A stretch of 64,000 nt of DNA from Spiroplasma endosymbiont of Lasioglossum villosulum (GCF_964020195.1 NZ_OZ026539.1:248001-312000), one strand, 5' to 3'. Counted from the first letter of the stretch, positions 8,709 to 19,011 are shown. The notes: generated from the letters alone by a model not told the origin. Program-made: numbers and translations.

Positions 8709-10712
8709 ATGATTAATAAACTTTGAACTGATGTCAGTCTTGAAAATTATAATAACTGATATCCATTAACTGGAAAAATTACAGAAACCCCACAGCAATA
8801 TATACAGACATGACCTAATGTTAATGATTGATTTAAAACTTTTGCTATTCGTGCTCAAAATGATATTAATGCTTATCTTGATTTTATTTTATCTAAATTT
8901 CCTTTTGATAGTTTTAAAGATGAATTAATTAAAGAAACATTAAGAGATATGGTTTATGTAATGGTTGAACATTGACTATTTAATCGTACACCAATTGAAT
9001 TTAATGTTGATGCTACTATTCAATTTAATAATGGTAGTCAATTTAGTGCAAGTAGTATTCCTACGATTAATGTTTGAGATTTAGCACCTAGTAGAATGAA
9101 AATATGAGCAAGATTAACAGAATTAAAACAAATATTTTCAAGTTATAATGATGATGAAATAGATATTGAAAAAATTGACTTAAAAGCATTTTATACTAGA
9201 AATCAAGTTGATGAATTAATTGAACAACAAAAAGAATTTACATTATCAAAACAAATTAAATTATATGATGATTTAGTTGATGATAATGAAAATGAAATAT
9301 ACAGAGGTCCTGTTAGTAAATTTGTTAATAAAGGTTATGTTGCAACAGATTATGATAAAGAAACTGAAACAATGATTTTAGATTGACCAGATGAAATTGG
9401 AACATTACCACAAGAAGCATTACAAAATAATCCACAAATTGGTGATTATACACATGCACCAACTTGTGATTTTTCTGCTAAACAACAAAAACGAATTACT
9501 ACAAATGAAAATACTATTAAATTATTAGAAACTAAAGTTGATAATAATATCAAATTATTAGAAAATAAAATTGAGATTAATAAACAAAATATTGATGATA
9601 TTAAAAATAACTGATTTAATATTGAAACTAGTCCATTATGAAAAGAAATATCAAATGAACTTTCAACTGATAATTTAAATAAAGAAATATTAGTAATATG
9701 AGGTTATATTTATGAAAGTGATATTTATAAATATAAATATACTAGAAAATCTATATTTAAATTAGATAAAGAATCTGCAATAAAATCATATACTCTATTA
9801 GATACTTTTTATTCAGATGAAATTAATAATATTAGATTATATTTAACTTGCATTAATTATAAAATTCGTGCAAGTGCTACATCTGGAACATATTACTCAG
9901 GATTTATTTCTAAAATATATCAATATATTGGAAAAGGTACACCAACTGAATTTATAGCAGAAGAAACTTCTGGACATGATTATTATACAAAACAAGAAAC
10001 TAATGAATTGTTGGATAAAAAGCAAAATATTGATGATGAGAATTTACAAACAGTTGTTAAACAAATTGTTCCAGCAATTAATGAAAATAAACTAAATATT
10101 GATAAAAAACAAGATAAATTAATTGCTGGTACTAATATAACTATTGATCAAAATAATAAAATTAGTGCTACTGGTGGTAAAGTAGATTTATCTGATTATT
10201 ATAAAAAAGAAGAAATAGATAAAAAATTAGAAGATAAAATGGATAAAGACCATTTTAAATATGCTTTTTCTATTAATACTATTGGTACTGAAATTCTTAG
10301 TTTAGAAACTACTGATAAAACTATTGCTGGTGCTATTAATGAAATTATCAAAAAACAGCCACAACCAATTCCAATTCCTCCAAGTGGTTCAAATTGAAAA
10401 GAAGTAGAAGAAATTATAACAGATAAAAATAATAATAATCAAAATTATATAAAATATATATTTAAAGATAAAACACATTATAGAATATATATAAGTTATG
10501 GTGATTATACAACTAAAGAAAATAATAAAAATTATAGTTGACAAATAATTAATTTTTATTATCAATTAGATACAAGCGTTGTAAAAAGTAGTTTATGAAT
10601 AGCAAATAATAACAATAACCAACAAACTGAAATTAATATTTATAACAATAGAATAATGTGGGGTATGGGTAGAGATTATATTTTTAAAAAATTAGAAGAA
10701 TTACAGGAATAA
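8709..10712 (+). CDS. Tail fibre / receptor-binding-like protein, 667 aa
   Basis: ATG 8709 starts three bases after the previous stop. The N-terminal ~130 residues contain WPNVNDWFKTFAIRAQNDI, like baseplate or fibre attachment domains. The middle has repeated fibre modules (YYTKQETNELLDKKQNI, LIAGTNITI, ISATGG, LSDYYKKEEIDKKLED) common in phage fibres, then a proline linker (PQPIPIPPSGS) and a C-terminal beta domain. A patch at 10231-10335 differs strongly between copies. In copy B the gene is broken by IS30 and a 19-bp inversion. Likely contacts the host surface. Confidence 0.7.
10533..10551. repeat. 19-bp segment inverted between copies, flanked by inverted repeats
   Basis: The segment TATAGTTGACAAATAATTA lies between AATAAAAAT and ATTTTTATT. 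In copy B (36472-36490) the inner 19 bp are flipped relative to the gene, which puts TAA in the fibre frame. In this copy the frame is open. Confidence 0.75.
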
Positions 10713-10716
10713 TATT

Positions 10717-10839
10717 ATGTTTTTTAAAATTATAAAAATTATTTTAGGTTTAATAGGAGTAATTTTATCATCAGCAACAGCAGGTTTAATTATATTTATC
10801 ATTGTAAAAATCATATTAAAAATTAATCAAATATTTTAA
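10717..10839 (+). CDS. 40-aa holin-like membrane peptide
   Basis: It starts four bases after the fibre stop. It is almost entirely hydrophobic (about residues 5-33, LGLIGVILSSATAGLII) with Lys at both ends. Placement between fibre and portal genes and identity in both copies support a real gene. A holin is possible, but Mollicutes have no wall and no lysin is present, so release or another membrane role is equally open. Confidence 0.5.
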   Translation: MFFKIIKIILGLIGVILSSATAGLIIFIIVKIILKINQIF

Positions 10840-10856
10840 GAAAGGTGGTGAATATT

Positions 10857-12098
10857 ATGTTAGGTAAATTTTTTAGAAAAGATAAAAGCAATATTAATGA
10901 TAATCAAAGTGAAAAATTAAAATTTTTAACTAATAAAAATAAAAGTACACATGCTTCTATTTTAAATTATTTTGGTTTTAATGATTTTAACCATGAAACT
11001 TATTTTACTGATTTTGTAGCAGAAAATAATGCTAATTTATATAATGCTCCATTAGAAATTAATAATGAAACCATTAAACAATATTTAATTCAACAAGAAT
11101 TTTATAGAAAAAATTGAAATTCTATTTTTAAATTAAGTAAATTAGGAATTAGTGGTTATTTAATTTATATTGCAAATGATAATTTATATTTTCAAGTAGT
11201 TGACATACAACAAAGAGTTTATGATATTACTGGTAAATTAATTCAATGTACTATTTTTTATGATAATTATGAACAAAATGCACAAACTGTAAGATTATTT
11301 GAAGTTTATACATTAAACAATGAACAAGTAACAATTAATCGTGCAATTTATAGTATTAATGATACTAAAAAACAAAATAAATTAGATTTTAAATCATACA
11401 TTAATAATCCCAATTTAGTACAAGAACAAATACTAAATATTAATTATATACCAATAGCAATTATGAGAAATAAAGCAAATGAACAAGCAGATTGTGAAAA
11501 AGTAATGGATAAAATTAAAGCACTAGATGTTATTTATGAACAAATTGTTTTAGATACTATTTTAAACTCACCTAAATTTATATTTAGTCAAACTTATGGT
11601 AATGTTCAATCAGCATTAGAAGAAGCAGTAAGAACTTTGGTTACTAAAAACTACATATTTAAAAGTGGTGGAGATAATAATGAACAAAACGAAAATATCA
11701 ATATGACAAATAGTAATTTTAAAGGTAAAAATTTAACTGATATATATGATTGAAATGTTAATGAAATATTTAAACGTTGTGGTATTCATATACCAAGTCA
11801 AAAGAAATCAGCACAACAATCAGTTCCAGAAAGTACAGCAGTTAATATTTCAACCATTAATTATATTGAACAAAAATTATGACAATTTAATATTGATATT
11901 CTTAAATTTATTCAAATATTAGTACGTATGGATAAAGATTTATTAAATAGTAAAACATTTAACATTAATGATGAACAAAAAATTAATAATTTAACAGTTA
12001 AATTAAAATTATTTAATCCCAAAAATAACCAATTAATAGGAGAGAACAATGGAAAACAACAACAAACCACAAACGAAGTTTCCACAGAAACAAACTAA
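10857..12098 (+). CDS. Portal-like (connector) protein, 413 aa
   Basis: AAAGGTGG precedes ATG 10857; the GTG at 10845 is less likely. Features common in phage portals: a basic, NK-rich start, beta segments (LYFQVVDIQQRVYDITG), IPIAIMRNK followed by a long helix (DKIKALDVIYEQIVLDT), and the motif CGIHIPSQ leading to another helix (TINYIEQKLWQF). Portals form the dodecameric ring through which DNA is packaged. The C-terminus is Gln/Thr-rich and overlaps the next gene by 50 bases. phi29 gp10 is placed similarly. No sequence search was possible. Confidence 0.55.
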
Positions 12099-14085
12099 AC
12101 TTAATCAAGCAGAAGTAGAAAATGATTATTTAATTGATAATATTCCTTATGACTTTACTAATATGATGCGCGCTACTAGTGACCCAGATATTAATAGAGC
12201 ATACGATGAATTTAAAAAAAGAACTTTATATATTTATGAAATTGAACGCTTATTTAAAAATAATGAAAATAATAGTTTAAGATTTTCAGCAAATACTATT
12301 AAAATTGGTTTTATTGATATTGATAAAGTATTAAAAGCTACTGCTGTTGAAACATCAGACTTTACTATGCAATTAAATCAAAGAGCAAGTACAAACATTA
12401 ATGATAATACTATTGAATATAGTATGACTGATATTAAAAATTTAATTTTTCAAGAAATAAATTTATTAAATCAATTTAAATTATATGCAGTGAGTATAAA
12501 TGAACCATTAACTGAAAATAATATTGATAATTTATATATTATTAATAATTATTCACAACCTTATCAAAATCCAAAAACAAGAAGTACTAAAAGTATAACT
12601 ATTATTAAAATTAAAGATTTTAAAACAAGAGATGGTTATCCAATCATTATTAAATTACAAAAACCATTAGACAAAGATACCAAAGTTATTGGTTTAAAAA
12701 TTAAAGCTCCTAGAAGCATGATTTTTGGCAATATAAAGGTACTTGGTGAAGTTGACAATATGGAAGTATACCCAAAGTTATTTGTTAAAGATAAGATAGC
12801 ATTTCCGTTATTATCAATGCCTATTGAAACGCAACCAAAAGTTAGAATATTACAACAATGATTTAGTGAACAAATATTATCTTGAAACTTAGCAAAACAA
12901 TTTATAAATCAAGAAAAATCAGTTTTAGATTTAATTGCTATTGGTGGAGGTAAAGAAACAAGAAAAGAAATAATTAAAAACGCAAGAGTTACACATGCTT
13001 GATTAGGATATTTTTTAAGTTCTTATTCTTTTGGAGAATGACCATTAAAAGAAAAGAAAGAACTTAAAGATAAAGAAGTATGAAAAATTCAGAGTGGTCC
13101 AATTGGTAAAGAATATACAAGTATTGCTACAAATGATAAATTTTTAGATGTTGAATTAGAAATAAAAGATGCACCAACTAATGATAGTTTACAACAACTA
13201 TTATTAAATATGTTAAGTTATACATATAACTATAATAGAAATTTTGAAGGAGCAACTTATGATGAACATACGGGTAAATCAACAAATAAAATAGCAGAAT
13301 TACGTGATACATTTTCGGGACAAAAACCTGATGAAGTTATTACTAATTTATTTAAGCAATGAGAATTAGATTATCCAAATTATATTGATTTATTACAAGT
13401 TAAAATATTTAAACAAGTATTTATTATGTTGTCAAAATATATTTATTCATCTTTATCAATAAATAAAGGATTAAATGATGATAATAAGATTTTATTACCT
13501 TACTATTTTGAATTAAAATCAAGTCCAATAAAACCTAATAAAAATGATATTTGGCAATTTAAAGATGTAAAGGTAATATTAAAATCTCCATATTTTGATT
13601 TTACTGATATTAATGACATTAAATTAAAAAATAATGATATTAGTCAAAATGAATTATTCAAGTTAGATGACAATCAATTTAATTGATTATCAATTACCAA
13701 TGAATTAGAAAGTAATAATATTCCGTCATTAATTCCTGCTGATTGAACATTAGCTAACGGTGAATATGGAAAATATTTTACAAGAATAATTATTGAAAAA
13801 AACAAAATTGAAAACGCTTTAAATTTATATGGTTCAAATAAATCTCAACTATTTTCTAAATTAGAATTTTATAAAGAAATTTTAAAAATTGATAATAATA
13901 GTGAATTTGAATTACAAATTGAAAATCCGATTAACAACTTAAATCGGATTGAAATTAGTGGTATATTTGGTGCTGGAAATTATGATTTAATTTTAATAAC
14001 CGATAAAAAAGAAATAAATTTACAAAATATTAATTTATTTGATAAATATAATGAGAATATTTCTTATATAAATATAGAAATTTAA
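12049..14085 (+). CDS. 678-aa structural protein with hypervariable patch
   Basis: It starts inside the portal-like gene after GGAGAG. The N-terminal third (about 270 residues) is nearly identical to copy B, contains an all-beta region (ANTIKIGFIDIDK) and may be a collar domain. From about residue 296 to 370 the two copies share little (A: IAIGGGKETRKE; B: IKISSGTVTRKE and onward), after which similarity returns. The C-terminus is beta-rich (NRIEISGIFGAGNYDLI). Being last in the operon with a variable patch, it may be a collar or appendage that binds the host. The stop is immediately followed by the convergent cargo gene. Confidence 0.6.
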
Positions 14086-14422
14086 TTATCAAAAATATCC
14101 ATCAGGATAATAATCTTTAACTCATGGTATATCTATTCTTTCAACAGAATCTCCATCATTATAAAATTTGGTTTTTTTAGGAGTATCAGCAAAATAAATT
14201 TTAAATTCACTTTTAATATCAACTGATATATTATGAATATCAGACATTCATATTTTTTGAACTCCCATTATAGGTTCCTTATTTGATGCTAAAAAATATT
14301 TAAGTCCATTAAGATTATGGGTAATTAACCCCCATGATTAATCCTATTGTTCCAGTTGTTGCACCAGTTAGTGCTAATGCTAATGTTATTTTACTTAAAT
14401 TTGCTTTTATTCATGTTTTCAT
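14086..14422 (-). pseudogene. Cargo membrane/secreted protein, frameshifted at a G5 tract
   Basis: It starts at ATG 14422 after AAGGAG. Residues 1-31 form a signal or TM segment (KITLALALTGATTGTIGLIMG). The frame then breaks at five G (14329-14333 on the plus strand as C5) and stops at VNYP. With one G fewer it continues to 14086: about 80 more residues with KIYFADTP and ending YPDGYFW. Copy B's cargo gene (32602) has a different sequence but the same plan and a matching YPDGYF end. It could be a phase-variable surface protein or simple decay. Confidence 0.6.
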
Positions 14423-14447
14423 AATAAATTTCTCCTTACTTATATTT

Positions 14448-14648
14448 TTATAAAATTGTACAACGTTTTGAACAACATTTACTTTTTTTGATATTTTGTT
14501 TTTGTTTATTGTTTTTTATTTTTTTATCTTCTACTACTTCATTTAAATTTATATGTTCTCATACTTCTTCATTATAAGTGATTGATTGTCTAACTCCGTT
14601 TATATTATCTACATATCATGTTGTTGTATTATTTTTAGATGTTTTCAT
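14448..14648 (-). CDS. 66-aa Cys-ended cargo protein
   Basis: AAGGAG is well spaced before ATG 14648. The product has a Thr/Asn-rich start, an acidic middle (NEEVWEHINLNEVVED), and a basic, cysteine-rich end (KKSKCCSKRCTIL). It is present only in copy A; B has an unrelated single gene at this place. It shares a promoter-like upstream region with B's cargo. Function unknown; perhaps lipid-modified or metal-binding through the cysteines. Confidence 0.6.
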
Positions 14649-14685
14649 ATTAAATTACTCCTTTTTTCCTTGATTTTACTTATAA

Positions 14686-14713
14686 ATTGTACTATTTTTG
14701 ATTATTTTTACAA
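14686..14713 (-). promoter_or_regulatory. Promoter of the cargo cassette
   Basis: On the minus strand TTGTAA, 16 bases, TACAAT, about 38 bases before ATG 14648. The same block is conserved in copy B at 32538-32565 although the genes behind it differ. Confidence 0.6.
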
Positions 14714-14717
14714 GTAT

Positions 14718-14759
14718 GATTTTAAACGCAAAATAACGCTTAAATTAAAGGTGTTTATT
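14718..14759. terminator. Hairpin between cargo promoter and transposase region
   Basis: Imperfect stem AAAATAACGC / GTGTTTATTTT with an AT loop. Copy B has the cleaner form (32490-32521). Beyond this point, up to about 14978, the two copies diverge. Bases 14760-14978 hold only AT-rich sequence and the transposase leader. Confidence 0.5.
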
Positions 14760-14978
14760 TTATGATACCTATATTATTAATTGAATGCTACTTGCTTATT
14801 ATATTGAAAATATGAAAGTACTTTTTTTCGCAATACCATTATTTTAATAATAATTACGTTCTTATGTGGATTATTGTGAATAAAATAAATTATTAATATT
14901 ATTTACCATATTTTAACACTTTAAATTTATGTAAATTAAAATTAATAATTAGTATAAAAAAGATTAGGAGAGCAAAAT

Positions 14979-16100
14979 ATGAGTTTTAATTATAAATGAA
15001 ATTTTAGAGAAGAAAGTGCAAAAATTGATAAATTAGTTTTAGAATATATAACAAATAAGTGAGAAAAACGAGATTGAAGAATATTTAAAACAAGAGATAA
15101 AAAGAAATATAAAATTGTTGATTATCAATATCGAACAAGAAAAATAATGTATGGATTAGTAACTTATAAAAGAAGAATTTATGAATATTTTGATGAAAAA
15201 TTACAAAAATGAGTTCGTGTTTGTTTAGTTGATGAATGACTAGAATTACCTAAATATAAAAGAATTGGTGAAGATGTTGAACAAACTATTATTGAATATT
15301 TTGCTGATGGAAAAAGATATCATGATATTTGTGCTATTTGTAAAAAAGCAGGTATTAGTCTTAGTTCTATTCATAGAGTTTTTAAAAATTTAAAAGTAAT
15401 TGAAGCAAATCCAGTAAAAGTAAAATTAGAAAAAAATCAACCTATTTTTGTAGCAATTGATGATGGACATCGAAAGTTTTGAGATTTTAAACGTAAAGGT
15501 ATAAAACACTCTATGAGATTAATAACAACATATACAGATAATATTAATCATAAAGTACAAAATAAAAGAGTAAAAGCAATTATTAGACCAACAAGAACAG
15601 CAATTGGAGTTAAAAAAACTGCTGAATTTGTTAAAGAACATTGTCAAAAATTTTATGAAAATGTTGAACAAGCAAAAATAATTATTTGTGGAGATAGTGC
15701 TGGATGAATTAAAGATGTAGCAGATTATCTTGGTGCTGAGTTTGTTTTAGATAAATTCCATTTAATTAGAAGATTATATCTTGGTATAATGGCGGGAAAT
15801 AAAAGAAAATATTGAAGTGAATATAATAATTGTAAAGATTTCATTAATAATGGTCAATATGAACAATTAATTGATTATTTATATAAAGAATTAGATAATC
15901 ATAAAAAGTTAAAAAAACAATATTTTAAAAATAATAAAAAAGGTATTGTTAATCAAGGTGCAAAATGAAATATTGGTTGTTTTACTGAAACAAATATTTG
16001 ACATGTTTTAAAAGAAATGATTGTTAATAGAACATATAGTATTTTTATTTATATAAAAATGGTTATTTTTAAATGTAATCAAATAAATTTAAAAACATAA
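14979..16100 (+). CDS. DDE transposase, UPF0236/Mbov_0401-like (ISLre2-related)
   Basis: 373 residues; TTAGGAG precedes ATG 14979. It has a Trp/Arg-rich N-terminal domain, a helix-turn-helix-like stretch (YHDICAICKKAGISLSSIHR, about 120-140), and the catalytic series AIDDGHRKFWD (Asp), IICGDSAGWIKD (Asp), and a Glu candidate in FTETNIWHVLKE. UPF0236 proteins include ISLre2 transposases and the Mbov_0401-type transposase of mycoplasma integrative elements. It probably moves the whole 15.6 kb unit, recognising the terminal repeats. This copy is intact; copy B's is broken by a 4-bp deletion. Five TGA-encoded Trp lie in the first half. Confidence 0.75.
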
Positions 16101-16128
16101 TTTTACTTATTTTAAAATAAAAAATTAA

Positions 16129-16163
16129 AAAAACTTATTAAATTAAAAGTTAATAAGAATTTT
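16129..16163 (+). terminator. Terminator after the transposase
   Basis: CTTATTAA, 8-nt loop, TTAATAAG, followed by AATTTTTG. About 30 bases after the transposase stop; conserved in copy B. Confidence 0.6.
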
Positions 16164-16284
16164 TGTTATATATTTATGTTAATTAAATTATTAAAATATT
16201 TTTATAATTTATAAAATTGAGTATTTTAATTGTAATATTTTTAAATTAGTAGTAAGATAAATTTACAATTTCATAAAAATCCAA

Positions 16285-16298
16285 ATTATTTCTTGTCT
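16285..16298. repeat. Subterminal 14-bp inverted motif, right side
   Basis: ATTATTTCTTGTCT is the exact reverse complement of 969-982 near the left tip. The pair also occurs in copy B (30987-31000 and 47248-47261). Candidate transposase-binding sites. Confidence 0.55.
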
Positions 16299-16327
16299 AA
16301 CATAATAATAAGACTACAACGATTTAA

Positions 16328-16351
16328 TTTATTCCGGATTTTTGACAATCT
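16328..16351. repeat. Right terminal inverted repeat of copy A
   Basis: Reverse complement reads AGATTGTCAAAAATCCGGAA; about 18 of 24 positions match the left tip. Homology with copy B ends exactly here. Confidence 0.7.
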
Positions 16352-16819
16352 ACCAAAAAAGTTTTCGAAAAAAATTTATCTATAATAGCTGCCGGTATTG
16401 CTACAGTAGTAACATTAGCGGCTGGTGGAATTGATGGCTTTCAATGTTCTGATTTAGGAATAGCAGCTAGTGCAGGCACATCTGGTGCTATGATGGGTGC
16501 AGTTATTAAAGCTACGATTAAACAAAATAAACAAGAGAAAGTAGAACTAGAAGATGAGAATAATGAAAAATCAAGTATTCTTCAGAGAAAATTAGAAGAA
16601 TTACAATTAGAAACAGTAAGAGCAAAAATTGTTAAAAAACAATTAGAAAGAACTAAAGTTGAACTTGAATTAGTTAAAGTAAGAGAAGAATTAGCAAAAC
16701 TTAATAACATAACTAGTTTAAATATTACTTCATCACCGATCCCTCAAGAATTTAATTTAACAACAGTAGTAAATGTAGAAAGAAGTAATAATTGTTCATT
16801 ATCAATTCATAAAAAATAA
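16352..16819 (+). pseudogene. TM plus coiled-coil protein, N-terminus removed by the element
   Basis: An open frame runs from the element tip to a stop at 16817-16819. A glycine-rich hydrophobic segment (SIIAAGIATVVTLAAGG and AASAGTSGAMMGAV) is followed by a long coiled coil (SILQRKLEELQLETVRAK, VELELVKVREELAK) and a short tail. A paralogue with about 40 additional N-terminal residues lies next door (16868), so the missing part is probably that start. Function unknown. Confidence 0.6.
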
Positions 16820-16867
16820 GTACATATATATAAAAATGTAAATAAACAATTGAAAAGGATAAAAGAT

Positions 16868-17703
16868 ATGGAAACGCAATTACAAAATTTAAATAATTGT
16901 AATAATGAAACTGTTGTTATTGCAAAAAAACTTTAGATAAAGAAAATAAAAAATTTTATTGAAAAACTGGTATTCAAGCTGTTATAAGTACTGCTGCTAT
17001 TACTGGCTTGTTTGTAAGTGGTGTTGGGTTAGTAGCAATATCTATTTTTTCTGGAAGTGTAATAATTGGTAATACACTTTCAATTTGAGCAGAAAGAAAA
17101 AGAAGAAAAAATGTCAAATAATTTTTTCAAGAATGAAATAAAAAATTAAATAAGGAATTAGAAATTAGTAAAATAAGATCAGAAATACAAAAAGAAAGAT
17201 TAGAAACAGAAAGATTGGAAGCAGAAAATTTAATTAAGCAAGAAGAACTTGAACAATTAAAGTTAGAAATAAATGAAAAAGAATTAATTATTTTAACTAA
17301 ACAAATAGAATATAAAAAAATAGAATTAGAAAAAAGGAAGATAGAAGCAGAAAATTTGATTAGGGAAAAAGAACTTTAACAATTAAGTCTAGAAAGAAGT
17401 AGGGTACAACAAGATATTTTAACTAAGCAGTTAGACCTTGCAAAATTAGAAATGACTACCACGTTAGAAGCAGATAAAAGATTAGTACAATCTCAATTAA
17501 ATAGTACATTAAAAGTAGAAAGTTTATTTGATATTTTAGAAAAAAAATAGATTAGCAAAAAAAGAGAGTAGAAGGAAATTTTTTGAAGATCAATCATTAG
17601 ATGAAAGATTAAATATTGAAAAAATTAATAAATCAGAATCACAAAATCAACAATCTTTAACAAAAAATTATTCGCAAGAAAGTTGCAAATTTAAAGTTTA
17701 TTA
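16868..17703 (+). pseudogene. Decayed paralogue: TM plus long coiled coil
   Basis: A ribosome site (AAAAGGAT) and ATG 16868 are present, but the frame stops after 22 codons (TAG). Past a one-base shift a TM segment follows (ITGLFVSGVGLVAISIF), then a heptad-rich coiled coil (EQLKLEINEKELIILTKQ), interrupted by TAA at about 17120, 17377 and TAG at 17548. The end, containing NIEKINKSESQNQQS, lies near 17703. It is a clear relic of the same family as the gene before it. Confidence 0.65.
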
Positions 17704-17871
17704 AAAATATTATGATACATTTTTATTAAGTTAAATCTAAATTTTAATTTTCAAGAAGTATTTTTATAAAGGTTATATTTTCATTTATATTTCATAATTG
17801 TCGTTAAACATGTTAATCATCATTTATGATAGAATTTAATATATGAGATTTTAGAGTTGTGAGGTTTTAGT

Positions 17872-19011
17872 ATGGAAGTGTCAGCAGAGAATTATAGAAA
17901 CATTAATTCTCATAATCGTTGAGGAATTATTGTTAGTTCGGGGTTAATGGCAATAACTTTGATTATAAGTTGAGTATTATGACTTATACTTTATCGTACT
18001 AATGTTAACGAAATTTTAACAATTTTAACTGAAGTAATTAATAGTAAAGGCATTACATTTACTCTTACTTTTCAGATTTTAACAATTTTTACTTTAATTT
18101 TTTCGGTTATTACTCTAGTGTTTATTACAATTCCATTTATTTTTTTAAATAAATATGGAGTAATAACTTTAGTATGAGCATTAATAGTAGTAGTAATTTC
18201 GCTTGTCTTACTTATTGGTTCAGGATTATTAATAAGTTATGGTTATAAAAAAATTTATAGTTATGTTATGGACAAAAAAAATATTAATGTTTTATTTTTT
18301 ATTTTGCCTTCAGGCTTTGCATTAATTTGTAGTTTCTTTTTAGTACTTTTTTCTTTATGATTAATAATGGCTAATCTAAGAAATAAATCAAAAAAAGCAT
18401 TATCATTGACAAATAATAATGCTTTATCAGCAACAGAAATATCCGCGAGTGTTGAACAAAATTCTCTTTTTGGTGAACAAACTATTGGACCATCATTTAC
18501 AGATCGATTTTTTAATGAACACGATAAATCAACACAAGGTATAAATATAGTTATTAATAATACTGGTGGAGGTGCACTTCCACAATCAAAATTACTTGAT
18601 TATCAAGTAACTAGTAATCCGAATCCTGTTCAAACTAATAACAGTAGTAATGTTGTTAATAGCGAAGTAACTTGAACACCACAACAAATTGAAGAAGTAT
18701 GAAATAAAGGAGAAATTATTGATGATTATAATCCACAGTTATATCGAAAAGACTATGCAGGTGCGCTAATGTTTAGGAATAACTTTATTAGTAATGTTAA
18801 ACTTGATGATGATCCTAAAAGTTATAATTGAACTATTATACATCAACGACCTTTATTTCATGGAGGCACTTCTGATATTAGTAATTTACAACCAATGAAT
18901 AATACTAATGCTATTACTAAAGGTAATAATTATCCACGTTGAAAAACAGCTATTGCTTTTAATGGAAAACAAAATTTTTTAAAACAAAAATCATGAAAAG
19001 ATAAAAAATAG
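17872..19011 (+). CDS. Four-TM membrane protein with C-terminal soluble domain
   Basis: 379 residues; the start ATG 17872 follows TGAGG. Four hydrophobic helices lie at about residues 19-41, 61-88, 95-120 and 138-166. The rest is soluble, with a Ser/Asn-rich linker and a C-terminal domain (YNWTIIHQRPLFHGG, NYPRWKTAIAF). No family recognised; Spiroplasma genomes contain many such proteins. It is isolated, with no operon partners. Confidence 0.65.

Larger units (their letters stand above)
787..16351 (+). mobile_element. Phage-like transposable element, copy A (15.6 kb)
   Basis: The boundaries are where the sequence stops matching copy B (30935-47443, inverted). The left tip reads GGTTGTCAAA inwards and the right tip, reverse complemented, reads GATTGTCAAA; about 18 of 24 terminal bases match, forming imperfect terminal inverted repeats. 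Contents in order: terminator, putative ncRNA, early genes, capsid/tail/portal module, convergent cargo genes and a DDE transposase at 14979. No polymerase, terminase or lysin is recognisable. No clear target-site duplication is visible. Genes: A3980 carries a nonsense mutation; the transposase, capsid, tail-like, fibre and portal frames are open. Confidence 0.8.

Noticed and set aside
14765-14905. 44-codon frame upstream of the transposase in copy A
   Set aside because: No ribosome site and not preserved in copy B.
787-16351. Plectrovirus (SpV1-type) prophage
   Set aside because: No Rep/ORF1 rolling-circle protein or filamentous-phage genes; the structural genes are large and podovirus-like.
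787-16351. Integrative conjugative element because of the Mbov_0401-like transposase
   Set aside because: No TraG/TraE/TraI-like ATPases or relaxase seen; the cargo is morphogenetic.
780-16360. Target-site duplication around copy A or B
   Set aside because: The bases outside the tips do not match within either copy nor when flanks are swapped; only weak CATAAAA-like similarity around copy B.
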